From positions 186,001 to 250,000 of the forward strand of contig NZ_JBHTBN010000002.1 in assembly GCF_042664795.1 (NCBI RefSeq): DNA of 64,000 nt. Reading direction: 5' to 3'. The DNA comes from Jejudonia soesokkakensis (GTDB lineage Bacteria; Bacteroidota; Bacteroidia; Flavobacteriales; Flavobacteriaceae). Each line of letters starts with the position of its first letter. Positions within the stretch are counted from its first letter, which is position 1. The notes beneath the pieces were generated by a model. That model ran no database searches and was not told where the DNA came from. It was given only the letters and a program-made list of their open reading frames with translations. This document shows, in pieces, positions 1-8,700 of the stretch. The position numbers and the translations under genes are program-made.

Positions 1-745
1 TTTTAAGATTTATTGTCTTCACCAGAGTAGGTTTTGAAGGGTTCTTTTTCAGAAGCCATACCACTTCTTTTACTTCATTGTTCAAGGCGACAATATGAAT
101 TTGACAGACATGCTGTAATTCTGAAAGTCCCACAGCGATATCTAGCATAGGTGAAGTTTTGATAAGTAGGGTAGGAGCACTCTCAAAAAACGTATTTAAA
201 TATTCAGGTACGTTAGGTTCACAATCAGATAGAAAAAATACTTTCCCTTTTGATTCATTGCGTCTCGACGGATCCAAATATATGACATCGTATTTTTTGT
301 TTTTAATAGCCTCTACGCCGTCTGCATGAGCCACCGATATATTTTTACGATTGAGAAGTTGAAAGTTATGTTTTGCGATTTCTGAAAGCGCCTTGTTTAC
401 TTCATAATAAGCTACTGTTTTGAAGGCCGTAGCAAAGAAATATGAATCGATGCCGAAACCGCCAGTTAGGTCTGCAATACGTTCTCCTGAAACGATGGAC
501 GCTTTGTAAGTTGCGGTGGCTTCGGAAGAAGTCTGCTCTAGATTTAATTTTGGCGGATAAAGAATAGCTTCCGAAGTAAACCAAGTAGGCAATTTTTTTT
601 CTGCCTTTCTTCGGCTTTCAATCTGTTGCAAGAGTTCCTGAACGATAATATCTTTAAAAGGACTTCCTGAAAAAGCTAATTTTGAAAGGTCTTCAGAATA
701 CGTGCGTATAAATTGCTGGACTTCTGGCTTCAGTAGTTTTTGCAT
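1..745 (-). CDS. THUMP-like class I SAM-dependent methyltransferase (partial, runs off left edge)
   Basis: The ATG is at 745 and the frame stays open to base 1, so only the first 248 codons are present. The protein has a SAM-binding glycine loop, DLTGGFGID, at residues 92-100 and a catalytic-loop motif YLDPSRR at about 156-162. Near the edge is the segment NNEVKEVVW, which I recognise from Bacteroidota proteins annotated as THUMP-like methyltransferases. The likely role is base methylation of RNA, but the target is not known. Only 10 bases separate it from the upstream permease gene, so the two are probably co-transcribed. The family call is good; the substrate is inference. Confidence 0.8.
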   Translation of the reverse strand, partial: MQKLLKPEVQQFIRTYSEDLSKLAFSGSPFKDIIVQELLQQIESRRKAEKKLPTWFTSEAILYPPKLNLEQTSSEATATYKASIVSGERIADLTGGFGIDSYFFATAFKTVAYYEVNKALSEIAKHNFQLLNRKNISVAHADGVEAIKNKKYDVIYLDPSRRNESKGKVFFLSDCEPNVPEYLNTFFESAPTLLIKTSPMLDIAVGLSELQHVCQIHIVALNNEVKEVVWLLKKNPSKPTLVKTINLK

Positions 746-755
746 ACAATACGAT

Positions 756-1850
756 CTAAAGATTTTTGGTGAGGCGCTTTACAATTTTATATTCAGCAAA
801 AAATTCTTTCGCAATTACTTTAAGTGCTGTGTAAGTAGGAACAGCCAATATCATTCCGGCAATACCAAAGACCAGTCCGCCAATAAGAATTACAATAAAA
901 ATCTCTAATGGATGAGAACGCACACTTTTTCCGAAGATAACGGGTTGACTTACCAAATTATCAAATAGCTGAGCGAGACAGTAAAAGAAAAATACCCAAA
1001 TTAGATCAGGTAATAATTCGCTAGAGAAATCTGCAGCCAAATTATTTGAAACCACAACGAGTAACATAAGACCTCCGGCCACTAGGGGCCCGAGATAAGG
1101 GACAATATTTAAAAAAGCGCAAATAAGAGCAATGGCGATGGCATTTTCGATATCAAAATACAGTAGAATTACCATATAAGCCAATGTGAGAATCATAATC
1201 TGAAGAACCAATCCTATAAAGTACCTTGAAAGTAATTCTTTGGTTTTTGTAAGCACACTTATAAAACGATCCTCACGACCAGGTTTTGCAAAGACGGTAA
1301 TGGTGTTCTGTACCAGTTTTTCTTCTTTTAAAAGGAAAAATGAAATAAAAAAGACTGCGAACAAACCAACAACGACACTACCAATGTTTCCGAAGAAAAT
1401 CTCCACAAAGCTGGGGATGACCTCCATGTCAAAATTTTGAATATAATCGGTTCGCTTAATTGCTTCAAAGATATCAATTTGTTCTACCCCAAGATAATCT
1501 GAAGCCTGAATGGACAATTCATTAATGTCACTTTTTACAAGCTCAAAGTCAATATTGGCAATGCTTCTGCTTTGTTCAATGATCACGGGGATAAATACCC
1601 AGAATAAAATTAAAACACTGGTAATCACAATTAATAGTGTGAAAATTGAAGCTACGGTATTTGAAAATTTTAATCTTCTTTTTAAAAATAAAACGACTGG
1701 ACGCCCTATTAAAGATACTACAGCAGCGATTCCTATATAGAGAATAAGCGATTGGATTTGGTATAAAAACCATAATAGAATTATAATAGCAGCTAAAACA
1801 CCTACTGCTTTCAATATCCCGTATGCAATCTTCTTAGAAGCTATTTTCAT
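756..1850 (-). CDS. AI-2E family transporter / PerM-type membrane permease
   Basis: A 364-residue integral membrane protein with about seven or eight hydrophobic segments: two near the N-terminus, a soluble stretch around residues 85-150, then a cluster from 155 to 345. The C-terminal part contains NIVPYLGPLVAGG, a hallmark of the UPF0118/AI-2E exporter family, and a late segment ending in VPTYTALKVI, as usual for the family. Length is typical. These proteins are inner-membrane exporters or antiporters of small molecules; the substrate cannot be read from sequence. It lies between the TrmH-like gene (40 bases upstream) and the THUMP-like methyltransferase, all on the minus strand. Confidence 0.88.
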   Translation of the reverse strand: MKIASKKIAYGILKAVGVLAAIIILLWFLYQIQSLILYIGIAAVVSLIGRPVVLFLKRRLKFSNTVASIFTLLIVITSVLILFWVFIPVIIEQSRSIANIDFELVKSDINELSIQASDYLGVEQIDIFEAIKRTDYIQNFDMEVIPSFVEIFFGNIGSVVVGLFAVFFISFFLLKEEKLVQNTITVFAKPGREDRFISVLTKTKELLSRYFIGLVLQIMILTLAYMVILLYFDIENAIAIALICAFLNIVPYLGPLVAGGLMLLVVVSNNLAADFSSELLPDLIWVFFFYCLAQLFDNLVSQPVIFGKSVRSHPLEIFIVILIGGLVFGIAGMILAVPTYTALKVIAKEFFAEYKIVKRLTKNL

Positions 1851-1890
1851 ACCGTAAATATACTATAATGTCTATTGGTAATTCTCAATT

Positions 1891-2388
1891 TTATGTTAAC
1901 GCATAAAGAGCAATAGCGGTAGCCTGTGCAACATTCATACTGCTATTTTCTCCAAACATTTCAATATAGATACTTTGATCCACGTTAAGTAAAACATCTT
2001 TTGAAACACCATGACGTTCATTTCCAATGACAAGAGCGATTTTTTTAGTTTTTGCTGAAAATTCTTTTAAAGGAGTGCTTTGATCGGTTAATTCTAATGC
2101 TATGGTAGTATATCCTACAGTTTTTAATGCTTCTAATTCTGAAAGTGTAGTCTTTTCAGAAACCAGGTGTGGAACTTTTGAAACTGTATTTCTTGCAGTT
2201 CGTAGCAACCGATTTGAAGTAAAATCTATCGTAGTGTTACAGAAGATTATTTTGGCAACTCCTAATGCATCTGAAAGTCGAAACAATGCGCCAATATTTG
2301 CAGGACTTTGGATTCCATCGCAAAGTAAAATGAGATCTTTGCGTTGTTTCGAAAAAGGTGTGCTATGATGTGAATGTTGAGTAGCCAC
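1891..2388 (-). CDS. TrmH/SpoU family RNA 2'-O-ribose methyltransferase
   Basis: A 165-residue protein with the three SPOUT motifs: GIQSPANIGALFRLSDALG near residues 25-43 (motif 1, with the catalytic-type Asn and Arg), ALVIGNERHGVS in the middle (motif 2) and MNVAQATAIALYAL at the C-terminus (motif 3). This is the trefoil-knot fold that methylates ribose 2'-OH in tRNA or rRNA. It lacks the N-terminal substrate-binding domain of the longer SpoU enzymes, so the target is uncertain. The start codon is GTG at 2388, whose first base is the last base of the upstream TAG stop. This one-base overlap implies translational coupling to the DUF4159 gene. Confidence 0.87.
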   Translation of the reverse strand: MATQHSHHSTPFSKQRKDLILLCDGIQSPANIGALFRLSDALGVAKIIFCNTTIDFTSNRLLRTARNTVSKVPHLVSEKTTLSELEALKTVGYTTIALELTDQSTPLKEFSAKTKKIALVIGNERHGVSKDVLLNVDQSIYIEMFGENSSMNVAQATAIALYALT

Positions 2389-3041
2389 TAATTTTCGAAT
2401 GCATAGGTTACAATATTGGCACCCATACGTAACGCTTTTAATCGTACTTCTTCTGGATCATTATGAATTTCGGGATTTTCCCAGCCATCTCCTAGATCAC
2501 TTTCAAGCGTATACAATAATACTAACCGGCCTTCAAATGTATAGCCAAATGCCTGTGGGCGAGAGTTGTCGTGTTCATGAATTTTTGGAAGTCCGTCTGG
2601 AAATTTAAATTGGTAATTAAAAATTGGATGATTCCCAGGCAACTCTTTTAATTCTAATTCTGGAAAAATTTTGACCAGTTCTTTTCTTACATATTGATCC
2701 ATTCCGTAGTTATCGTCTATATGCAAAAAACCACCACTACTAAGATAGGCACGAAGATTTAGAGCTTCTTCGGCAGAAAAGAAAACATTTCCATGACCAG
2801 TCATGTGAATAAAAGGATAGGAAAATAATTCTACGCTTGTTGGGGTGACCGTTTCTGGTTTAGGATTTATCGACGTATTTACCTGCTGATTACAAAACGA
2901 GATTAAGTTGTTGAGTGCGGTAGGGTTACTATACCAATCGCCACCACCACTATACTGTAACACGGCAATTTCTTGCGCATTCGAGTTAGCTGGGATACTC
3001 ACAAAAATGGTAAAAACGAAAAGAATTGAAAAAAGCCTCAT
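2388..3041 (-). CDS. DUF4159 domain-containing exported protein
   Basis: The frame extends upstream to 3146, but the ATG at 3041 is preferred because it begins directly with a Sec signal peptide (MRLFSILFVFTIFVS...ANSNA|Q). The mature protein of about 195 residues has YSGGGDWYSNPTALNNL near its start and the stretch HMTGHGNVFF followed by LRAYLSSGGFLHIDDN, matching the glutamine-amidotransferase-like fold of DUF4159. The family has no established activity; it occurs alone in Flavobacteriia and with MoxR/BatA-type operons elsewhere. It is probably periplasmic. The stop overlaps the GTG of the TrmH-like gene by one base. Confidence 0.82.
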   Translation of the reverse strand: MRLFSILFVFTIFVSIPANSNAQEIAVLQYSGGGDWYSNPTALNNLISFCNQQVNTSINPKPETVTPTSVELFSYPFIHMTGHGNVFFSAEEALNLRAYLSSGGFLHIDDNYGMDQYVRKELVKIFPELELKELPGNHPIFNYQFKFPDGLPKIHEHDNSRPQAFGYTFEGRLVLLYTLESDLGDGWENPEIHNDPEEVRLKALRMGANIVTYAFEN

Positions 3042-3090
3042 AGAATTCAAAAATACAAATATGGTTGTATAGAATTCTAACTTTGGTGCT

Positions 3091-3306
3091 TTAAATTTTA
3101 TTGTACATACCGTTGATGTAGTTTGAAGAAAATGACATCCAGTCATTATAAACTTCTATTGGAGTTGTATGTGAATTATGAATCACTTGTAAAGGATGAT
3201 ACCCTGAACCTATATGTAATGATTCATTCTCTAATTCAACAGCAGTATTTCTGTCAGTACTTGCAAGACGTAGGCTGTCTTTAGTATACTTTTTTGCTGG
3301 GGACAT
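3091..3306 (-). CDS. Small hypothetical protein, 71 aa
   Basis: An ATG-initiated frame 50 bases upstream of the preferred DUF4159 start on the same strand. The product is hydrophilic, has no signal peptide or membrane segment, and resembles nothing I recognise. In its favour are its position and the AT-rich promoter-like region immediately upstream. Against it, there is no recognised homologue, and its length is within reach of chance in AT-rich DNA. It could instead be the 5' leader of the DUF4159 transcript. Confidence 0.35.
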   Translation of the reverse strand: MSPAKKYTKDSLRLASTDRNTAVELENESLHIGSGYHPLQVIHNSHTTPIEVYNDWMSFSSNYINGMYNKI

Positions 3307-3603
3307 AATATGTAATAATTTGATTTGGAATGTGCAATCTAATGCTATAAATAGAATTTCTTATACTTTAAATGTTAAAATTCAATAATTATATCGATTA
3401 TAGGTTATTTTTTATCGATTAAGTGTAAAATTGTATATATGAAATATGTGTAACCTTTTGAATATAAGAATATTGGGTTTTGAGGTAAATTTTATTTATT
3501 TTGAAGTAATATTTTCGTTAAAAGTCAATTTTACTCAGATGAACGTAATAAATATGTAGGAAAAATCTTAATAATGAAGTTTCACTACTAGTTATGTTAA
3601 GAT
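3307..3603. other. AT-rich intergenic region with a pair of TATCGATTA direct repeats
   Basis: There is no convincing gene in these 297 bases; stops are frequent in all frames. Two exact copies of TATCGATTA start at 3392 and 3413, 21 bases (two helical turns) apart. They lie about 86-115 bases upstream of the small minus-strand ORF starting at 3306. The region also separates the end of rsmE from the DUF4159 group, so it probably holds the promoter for the downstream minus-strand genes. Confidence 0.45.
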
Positions 3604-4311
3604 TTATTCGTTAATAAATGCAACGCTGTGGCAGGCAACAATTGCTGCTGTTTCTGTTCTAAGCCGGCTTACACCTAAGGTGACTGGAATAAAACCAGAT
3701 TGTATAGCTTCTTCAATTTCTCTAACAGAAAAATCACCTTCCGGACCTATAAGCAATAAAATATCCTGAGAAGGTTTTACAATATTCTTTAAAGATTGTT
3801 TTTTGATTTCTTCACAATGCGCTATACAGTTTAGTTCGCTTAATTGACTAGTAGTGAGAAATTCGGAAAAGGAAATAGCGTCATTCAATTTTGGCATATA
3901 GGCTTTTAATGATTGTTTTGCCGCACTAATGATTATTTTTTCATAGCGTTCGGGTTTAATGACCTTTCGTTCGCTATGATCGCAGATAATAGGAGTAATT
4001 TCTGAAACACCAATTTCGGTCGCTTTTTCTAAGAACCATTCAAAGCGGTCATTTAATTTGGTAGGTGCCACAGCCAAATGTAGCGAATAGGGAAGTGGTT
4101 TTTCTTTTTTAAAACTATTGATTTGCGCAATGCATTGTTTAGGATTTGTACTTATTAAAGTTGCTTCAAAAAAGTATCCTTTCCCATTGGTGAGGTGTAA
4201 AGTATCTCCTACATTCTTCCGAAGTACTTTTACCATATGCCTGCTCTCATCCTTTTCGAATGAAATCTCCGAATCACCTTCAGTAAGATTAGGATTATAA
4301 AAAAGCTGCAT
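3604..4311 (-). CDS. rsmE: 16S rRNA (uracil(1498)-N(3))-methyltransferase RsmE
   Basis: A 235-residue protein of the expected length. The C-terminal SPOUT domain carries LLIGPEGDFS (about 186-195) and LGVSRLRTETAA (212-223), the signature of RsmE, which methylates N3 of U1498 in 16S rRNA near the decoding centre. The N-terminal part (residues 15-65) is the PUA-like RNA-binding domain, including ESRHMVKVLR. It is encoded two bases downstream of the TfoX-like gene on the same strand, so it likely belongs to the tsaD-tfoX-rsmE transcript. Confidence 0.95.
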   Translation of the reverse strand: MQLFYNPNLTEGDSEISFEKDESRHMVKVLRKNVGDTLHLTNGKGYFFEATLISTNPKQCIAQINSFKKEKPLPYSLHLAVAPTKLNDRFEWFLEKATEIGVSEITPIICDHSERKVIKPERYEKIIISAAKQSLKAYMPKLNDAISFSEFLTTSQLSELNCIAHCEEIKKQSLKNIVKPSQDILLLIGPEGDFSVREIEEAIQSGFIPVTLGVSRLRTETAAIVACHSVAFINE

Positions 4312-4313
4312 AA

Positions 4314-4640
4314 TTACTGTTTAGATTCGGCATGTTCAATTCCCAACTCGATCCAATGCTGTAATTTTTCTTCAGTATCAAATCCTTCTTTTTGAACAAA
4401 AATAAATTCCTTCATAGGTTTTCCTGTAAAATCCATAGGTCTAACATGGGGTCTCTTTATAATTTCTTCCATTTTTTCAGGAATGACGCGTACCATTAAT
4501 CGCTCTTTGGTTTCTCCTACACACATTTTTCCTTTATACAGCATACAATGGCCTCCAAACATTTTCTTTTCGGTAATATGAGAAGTCCAAGGAATGACAG
4601 CAATTCGTAATCTTCGTACAATTTCTTCGGAAGTACTCAT
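4314..4640 (-). CDS. TfoX/Sxy N-terminal domain protein
   Basis: A 108-residue protein made only of the TfoX N-terminal domain: KKMFGGHCMLYKGKMCVG around residues 25-43, then RVIPEKMEEI and a conserved FTGKPMKEFIFV. In Haemophilus, TfoX/Sxy is a competence activator, but single-domain versions like this are widespread in Bacteroidota with no proven role in competence. It sits between tsaD and rsmE with short gaps (25 and 2 bases), so it is probably co-transcribed with them. The family assignment is strong; the function is unknown. Confidence 0.82.
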   Translation of the reverse strand: MSTSEEIVRRLRIAVIPWTSHITEKKMFGGHCMLYKGKMCVGETKERLMVRVIPEKMEEIIKRPHVRPMDFTGKPMKEFIFVQKEGFDTEEKLQHWIELGIEHAESKQ

Positions 4641-4665
4641 TAGGATTTGTTTCAGTAAAAATACA

Positions 4666-5688
4666 TTAAAACTTCATTCGTGCCTTTGCAGTCACCTCAT
4701 TCGTGGCAAACATTTCTTTCTTAAATTTTAATTCACCCACCATGGCTATCATTGCGGCATTGTCTGTACAATATTCAAATTTAGGAATGTGTGTGGTCCA
4801 TCCGTATTTCTGCCTCGCTAAAATCAAAGCATTTCGAATACCGCTATTTGCCGAAACACCACCTCCAATCGCTATTTCTTTTATTCCTGTATGTTTTACA
4901 GCATTTTTTAACTTATCCATTAAGTAGCTCACAATGGTAAACTGAAGACTCGCACAAATATCTTCTATATTTTCTGAAATGAAGTCAGGATCTTTTGCAA
5001 CCTCTCTCTCTACAAAATAAAGTACTGCTGTTTTTAATCCGCTAAAGCTAAAATCCATAGGATCTACTTTCGGTTTTGGAAACTTAAACCTTTTAGGATC
5101 TCCTTCTTTTGCGTATCGATCAATTAAAGGTCCCGCAGGATAGGGGAGTCCTAATATTTTTCCTGCTTTATCAAAAGCTTCACCTACTGCATCATCAATG
5201 GTTTGCCCAATGACTTCCATCGAAAAATAGTCAGTCACTTTTACAATTTGAGTATGACCTCCACTAATGGTCATTGCTAGAAACGGAAACTTGGGCACAG
5301 TTTGTCCTTCCACTTTTATAAAATGTGCTAAAATATGAGCCTGCATATGATCCACATCAACCAATGGAATTTTCAATCCCATTGCAAAAGACTTTGAAAA
5401 TGAAGTGCCTACAAGTAACGATCCCATAAGTCCTGGTCCGCGTGTAAATGCTATGGCAGATACATCATTTTTATCGATATTTGCTTTGCGTAATGCCTGA
5501 TGCACAACCGGAACAATATTTTGTTGATGCGCCCTTGAAGCAAGCTCCGGAACTACACCACCATATTCCTCGTGGATTTTTTGTGTAGCAACAACATTAG
5601 ACAATACAATGCCGTTGTTTATGACAGCAGCAGCAGTGTCGTCACAGGACGATTCAATACCTAGAATGAAGCAATTATTTTCTTTCAA
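4666..5688 (-). CDS. tsaD: tRNA N6-adenosine threonylcarbamoyltransferase TsaD
   Basis: A 340-residue protein that transfers the threonylcarbamoyl group to A37 of ANN-decoding tRNAs, working with TsaB and TsaE. Diagnostic features are LGIESSCDDTAA at the N-terminus, the metal-binding HMQAH at residues 114-118, and ISGGHTQIV followed by the ASKHA-type GEAFDKAGKILGLPYP. The C-terminus has IGGGVSANSGIR. The initiator is TTG at 5688; no in-frame ATG lies between it and the divergent tamB gene. It heads the minus-strand tsaD-tfoX-rsmE run. Confidence 0.96.
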   Translation of the reverse strand: MKENNCFILGIESSCDDTAAAVINNGIVLSNVVATQKIHEEYGGVVPELASRAHQQNIVPVVHQALRKANIDKNDVSAIAFTRGPGLMGSLLVGTSFSKSFAMGLKIPLVDVDHMQAHILAHFIKVEGQTVPKFPFLAMTISGGHTQIVKVTDYFSMEVIGQTIDDAVGEAFDKAGKILGLPYPAGPLIDRYAKEGDPKRFKFPKPKVDPMDFSFSGLKTAVLYFVEREVAKDPDFISENIEDICASLQFTIVSYLMDKLKNAVKHTGIKEIAIGGGVSANSGIRNALILARQKYGWTTHIPKFEYCTDNAAMIAMVGELKFKKEMFATNEVTAKARMKF

Positions 5689-5784
5689 TGTAAAGAGGCA
5701 TATTTATTGGTTGTAAAATTAAAACTTTAAAAGCGTATCAAAAAGCTTAGAAAAATAATAGTTCGCTCTTTTGCAATCATCGTA

Positions 5785-8700
5785 TTGTTATTGCTGCTTT
5801 TGATTATTATTTTGTCTATTCCGAAGGTACAAACCTACATTGCCACTAAAGTTACCACAGATCTCAATGAAACTTATGGAACTGACATCCATATTGGCCG
5901 TATAGGTCTCAATTGGAAAGGAGAGGTAGATATTCGGGAGGTCTATATTGCAGATCATCACCAAGACACGCTCATCTACGCTCGGGAACTTCAAACCAAT
6001 GTGATTAGCTTTCAGAATTTAATTAAAGGAGATCTTGGCTTCGGAAACATCCACCTCCAGCAGGCAAAATTATACGTAAAAACATACAAAGGCGAAGAAA
6101 GTGATAATCTCTATATTTTTTCTGAAAAATTTAATACTGGACAAAAAAGTACCAATCCATTTTCACTTTTTAGTAACGATGTAAGGCTTACCGATAGCAA
6201 AGTAACCATCACTGATGAAAATGCTGAAACTCCCGATATACTCACGCTAACAAACGTAAATCTATTTGCCGAAAGTTTTAGAATTGACGATACCGATGTT
6301 ACCGCTCAAATAGAAGAACTATCTTTAGATGCAGCCAGAGGTTTTTCTATTAAAAATCTACAATCAGATTTTACCTATACGCTGGAAAAAATGGAGCTAA
6401 AGGAGTTACTTTTAGAAACTGAAGCTTCTACGTTAAAAGGAAATCTTTTGTTTTCGTATGGCGAATCCGGCCTTGCCGATTTTATAAATGGAGTAACCAT
6501 TAATGCAGAATTTGATGAATCCCGTTTGGCTACCAATGACCTCAATGCATTTTATCCAGAGTTTGGCGATGACTTGATCTTTGAGATTGACGGGACAATT
6601 CAAGGGAACTTAAACGATTTTAATTTCTATGGCGGAAACATACGGGTAGGTGGAAATTATATTTCTGGTGATTTGGTGTTTAAAAATTTATTACGAGAAG
6701 AAACAGACTTTATCATAGATGCTAAAAACCATAATTTATCTACCAGTTATTATGAATTAAGACGCTTAATGCCAAGAATATTGGGCGATGTTCTGCCAGC
6801 AGAACTAAAATCCTTAGGACGATTTACCTTTATTGGCAACTCGACTATTACGAGAACTTCTTTACAAAGCAATAGCATTGTTAGCACTGAAATTGGCACA
6901 GTCGATGCAGATTTACAAATGGGCAATATCAATAATTTTGAAAATGCGTTTTACAGTGGAAAAGCAATCTTAACACGAGTAAATCTTGGAAAATTAGTAA
7001 ACACCGAATCCTTAAAAACAGTTTCTGCAAACCTTACTTTTGATGGTCGCGGATTTACACAACAGACGGTCAATACAAAAATAAATGGAACGATTTCATC
7101 TATTGTTTTTGAAGACTATGATTATAAAAATATTACGGTGTCTGGTAATTTAAAAAATCCCATCTTTAATGGGGACCTAAGTATTAATGATCCAAATTTG
7201 AAACTTAATTTTAAAGGGCTTGTCGATGTTTCTAAGAATTTTAATCAGTATGATTTTGAAGCCAATGTAGAATTTGCCGAGTTAAATAATTTAAATCTAA
7301 TTAAGCGGGACAGTATTTCAGAATTTACCGGAAAAATCATCATGGATATGGATGGAACTACGATAGATGATGCGGTGGGATCGATAACGTTTCAGAATAC
7401 GTTTTACCAGAATGAACGTGATGATTTCTTCTTTCAGGACTTTAATATCGTCTCTTCCATTGAAAATGAGGTTCGCACTATAAAGGTAAATTCTTCAGAT
7501 ATTGTAGATGGAGAAATTTCAGGAAAATTTAAAGTGGAAGATATTCCGAATCTCTTCCGTAACGGAATTGGTAGTATTTATGCAAATTACATTCCGAAGG
7601 AAGTAACTACAAATCAATACATTGATTACAATTTTTTAATCAATAACAAAATTGTGGATCTGTTCGTACCGCAAATAGAATTAGGAGAAAATACTCGAAT
7701 TAGAGGGTCGGTATTTAGTGATGAGTCAAAGTTTAAGCTCGATTTTAAATCGCCAGAAATCCTTTTATTTGATAATTACCTCGGAAAGGTAAATCTTCAA
7801 GTGGATAATAGCAATCCATTGTATAATACGTATGCGTCTGTTGACTCAGTATATACTGGGGTTTATAATGTAGTGGATGTGAGTATGATCAATAAGACCA
7901 TTAATGATACTTTGTACTTACGTTCAGAATTTAGAGGAGGAAAGACTAAAGACGATCTTTTTAATTTATCACTTTTTCACACTATCAATCCGGAAGGGAA
8001 ATCGGTAGTAGGCGTAAAAAAATCTGATATTACGTTTAAGGATAATGTTTGGTATTTAAATGAGAACAACAATAATCTAAACAAAGTTGTTTTTGACGAT
8101 AATTTTTCGAAAGTTAAAATTGACTCGCTGGTATTGAGTCATAATGACGAAATTATCCAATTAGCTGGAGAACTGCGCGATTCGACCTATAAAGATCTCA
8201 AAGTGCGTTTTAAAGACGTCAATATTGGAAATATTACACCCCAAATTGATAGCCTACGACTGGAAGGAAATGTTAATGGATCTTTTGATTTTCTTCAGAA
8301 AAATGGGGCATATTATCCAAATTCAACCGTTAAAATTGATAATGTGGTTATTAATGATGTTCCTTTTGGTAATTTAAACCTAGCCGTAGAAGGAAACGAG
8401 AATCTCACCGAATATGATATCAATACGACACTTACCAATAACAATGTAAAATCCATAACTGCCATAGGACAGATAAATGTAACGCAGAACAATCCACGAA
8501 TAAAAATGGATGTGACCCTTAATGATTTTAATTTGCAGGCCTTTAGTCCGTTTGGGGGAGACGTCATAACCAACATACGCGGACTGGCATCAGGGAACGT
8601 GCGAGTATCTGGGAATTATAAAAGTCCTGATTTTATAGGTAGAATTAATTTGAACGAAAGCGGACTTAAAATTCCTTACCTCAATGTTGATTTTGATATT

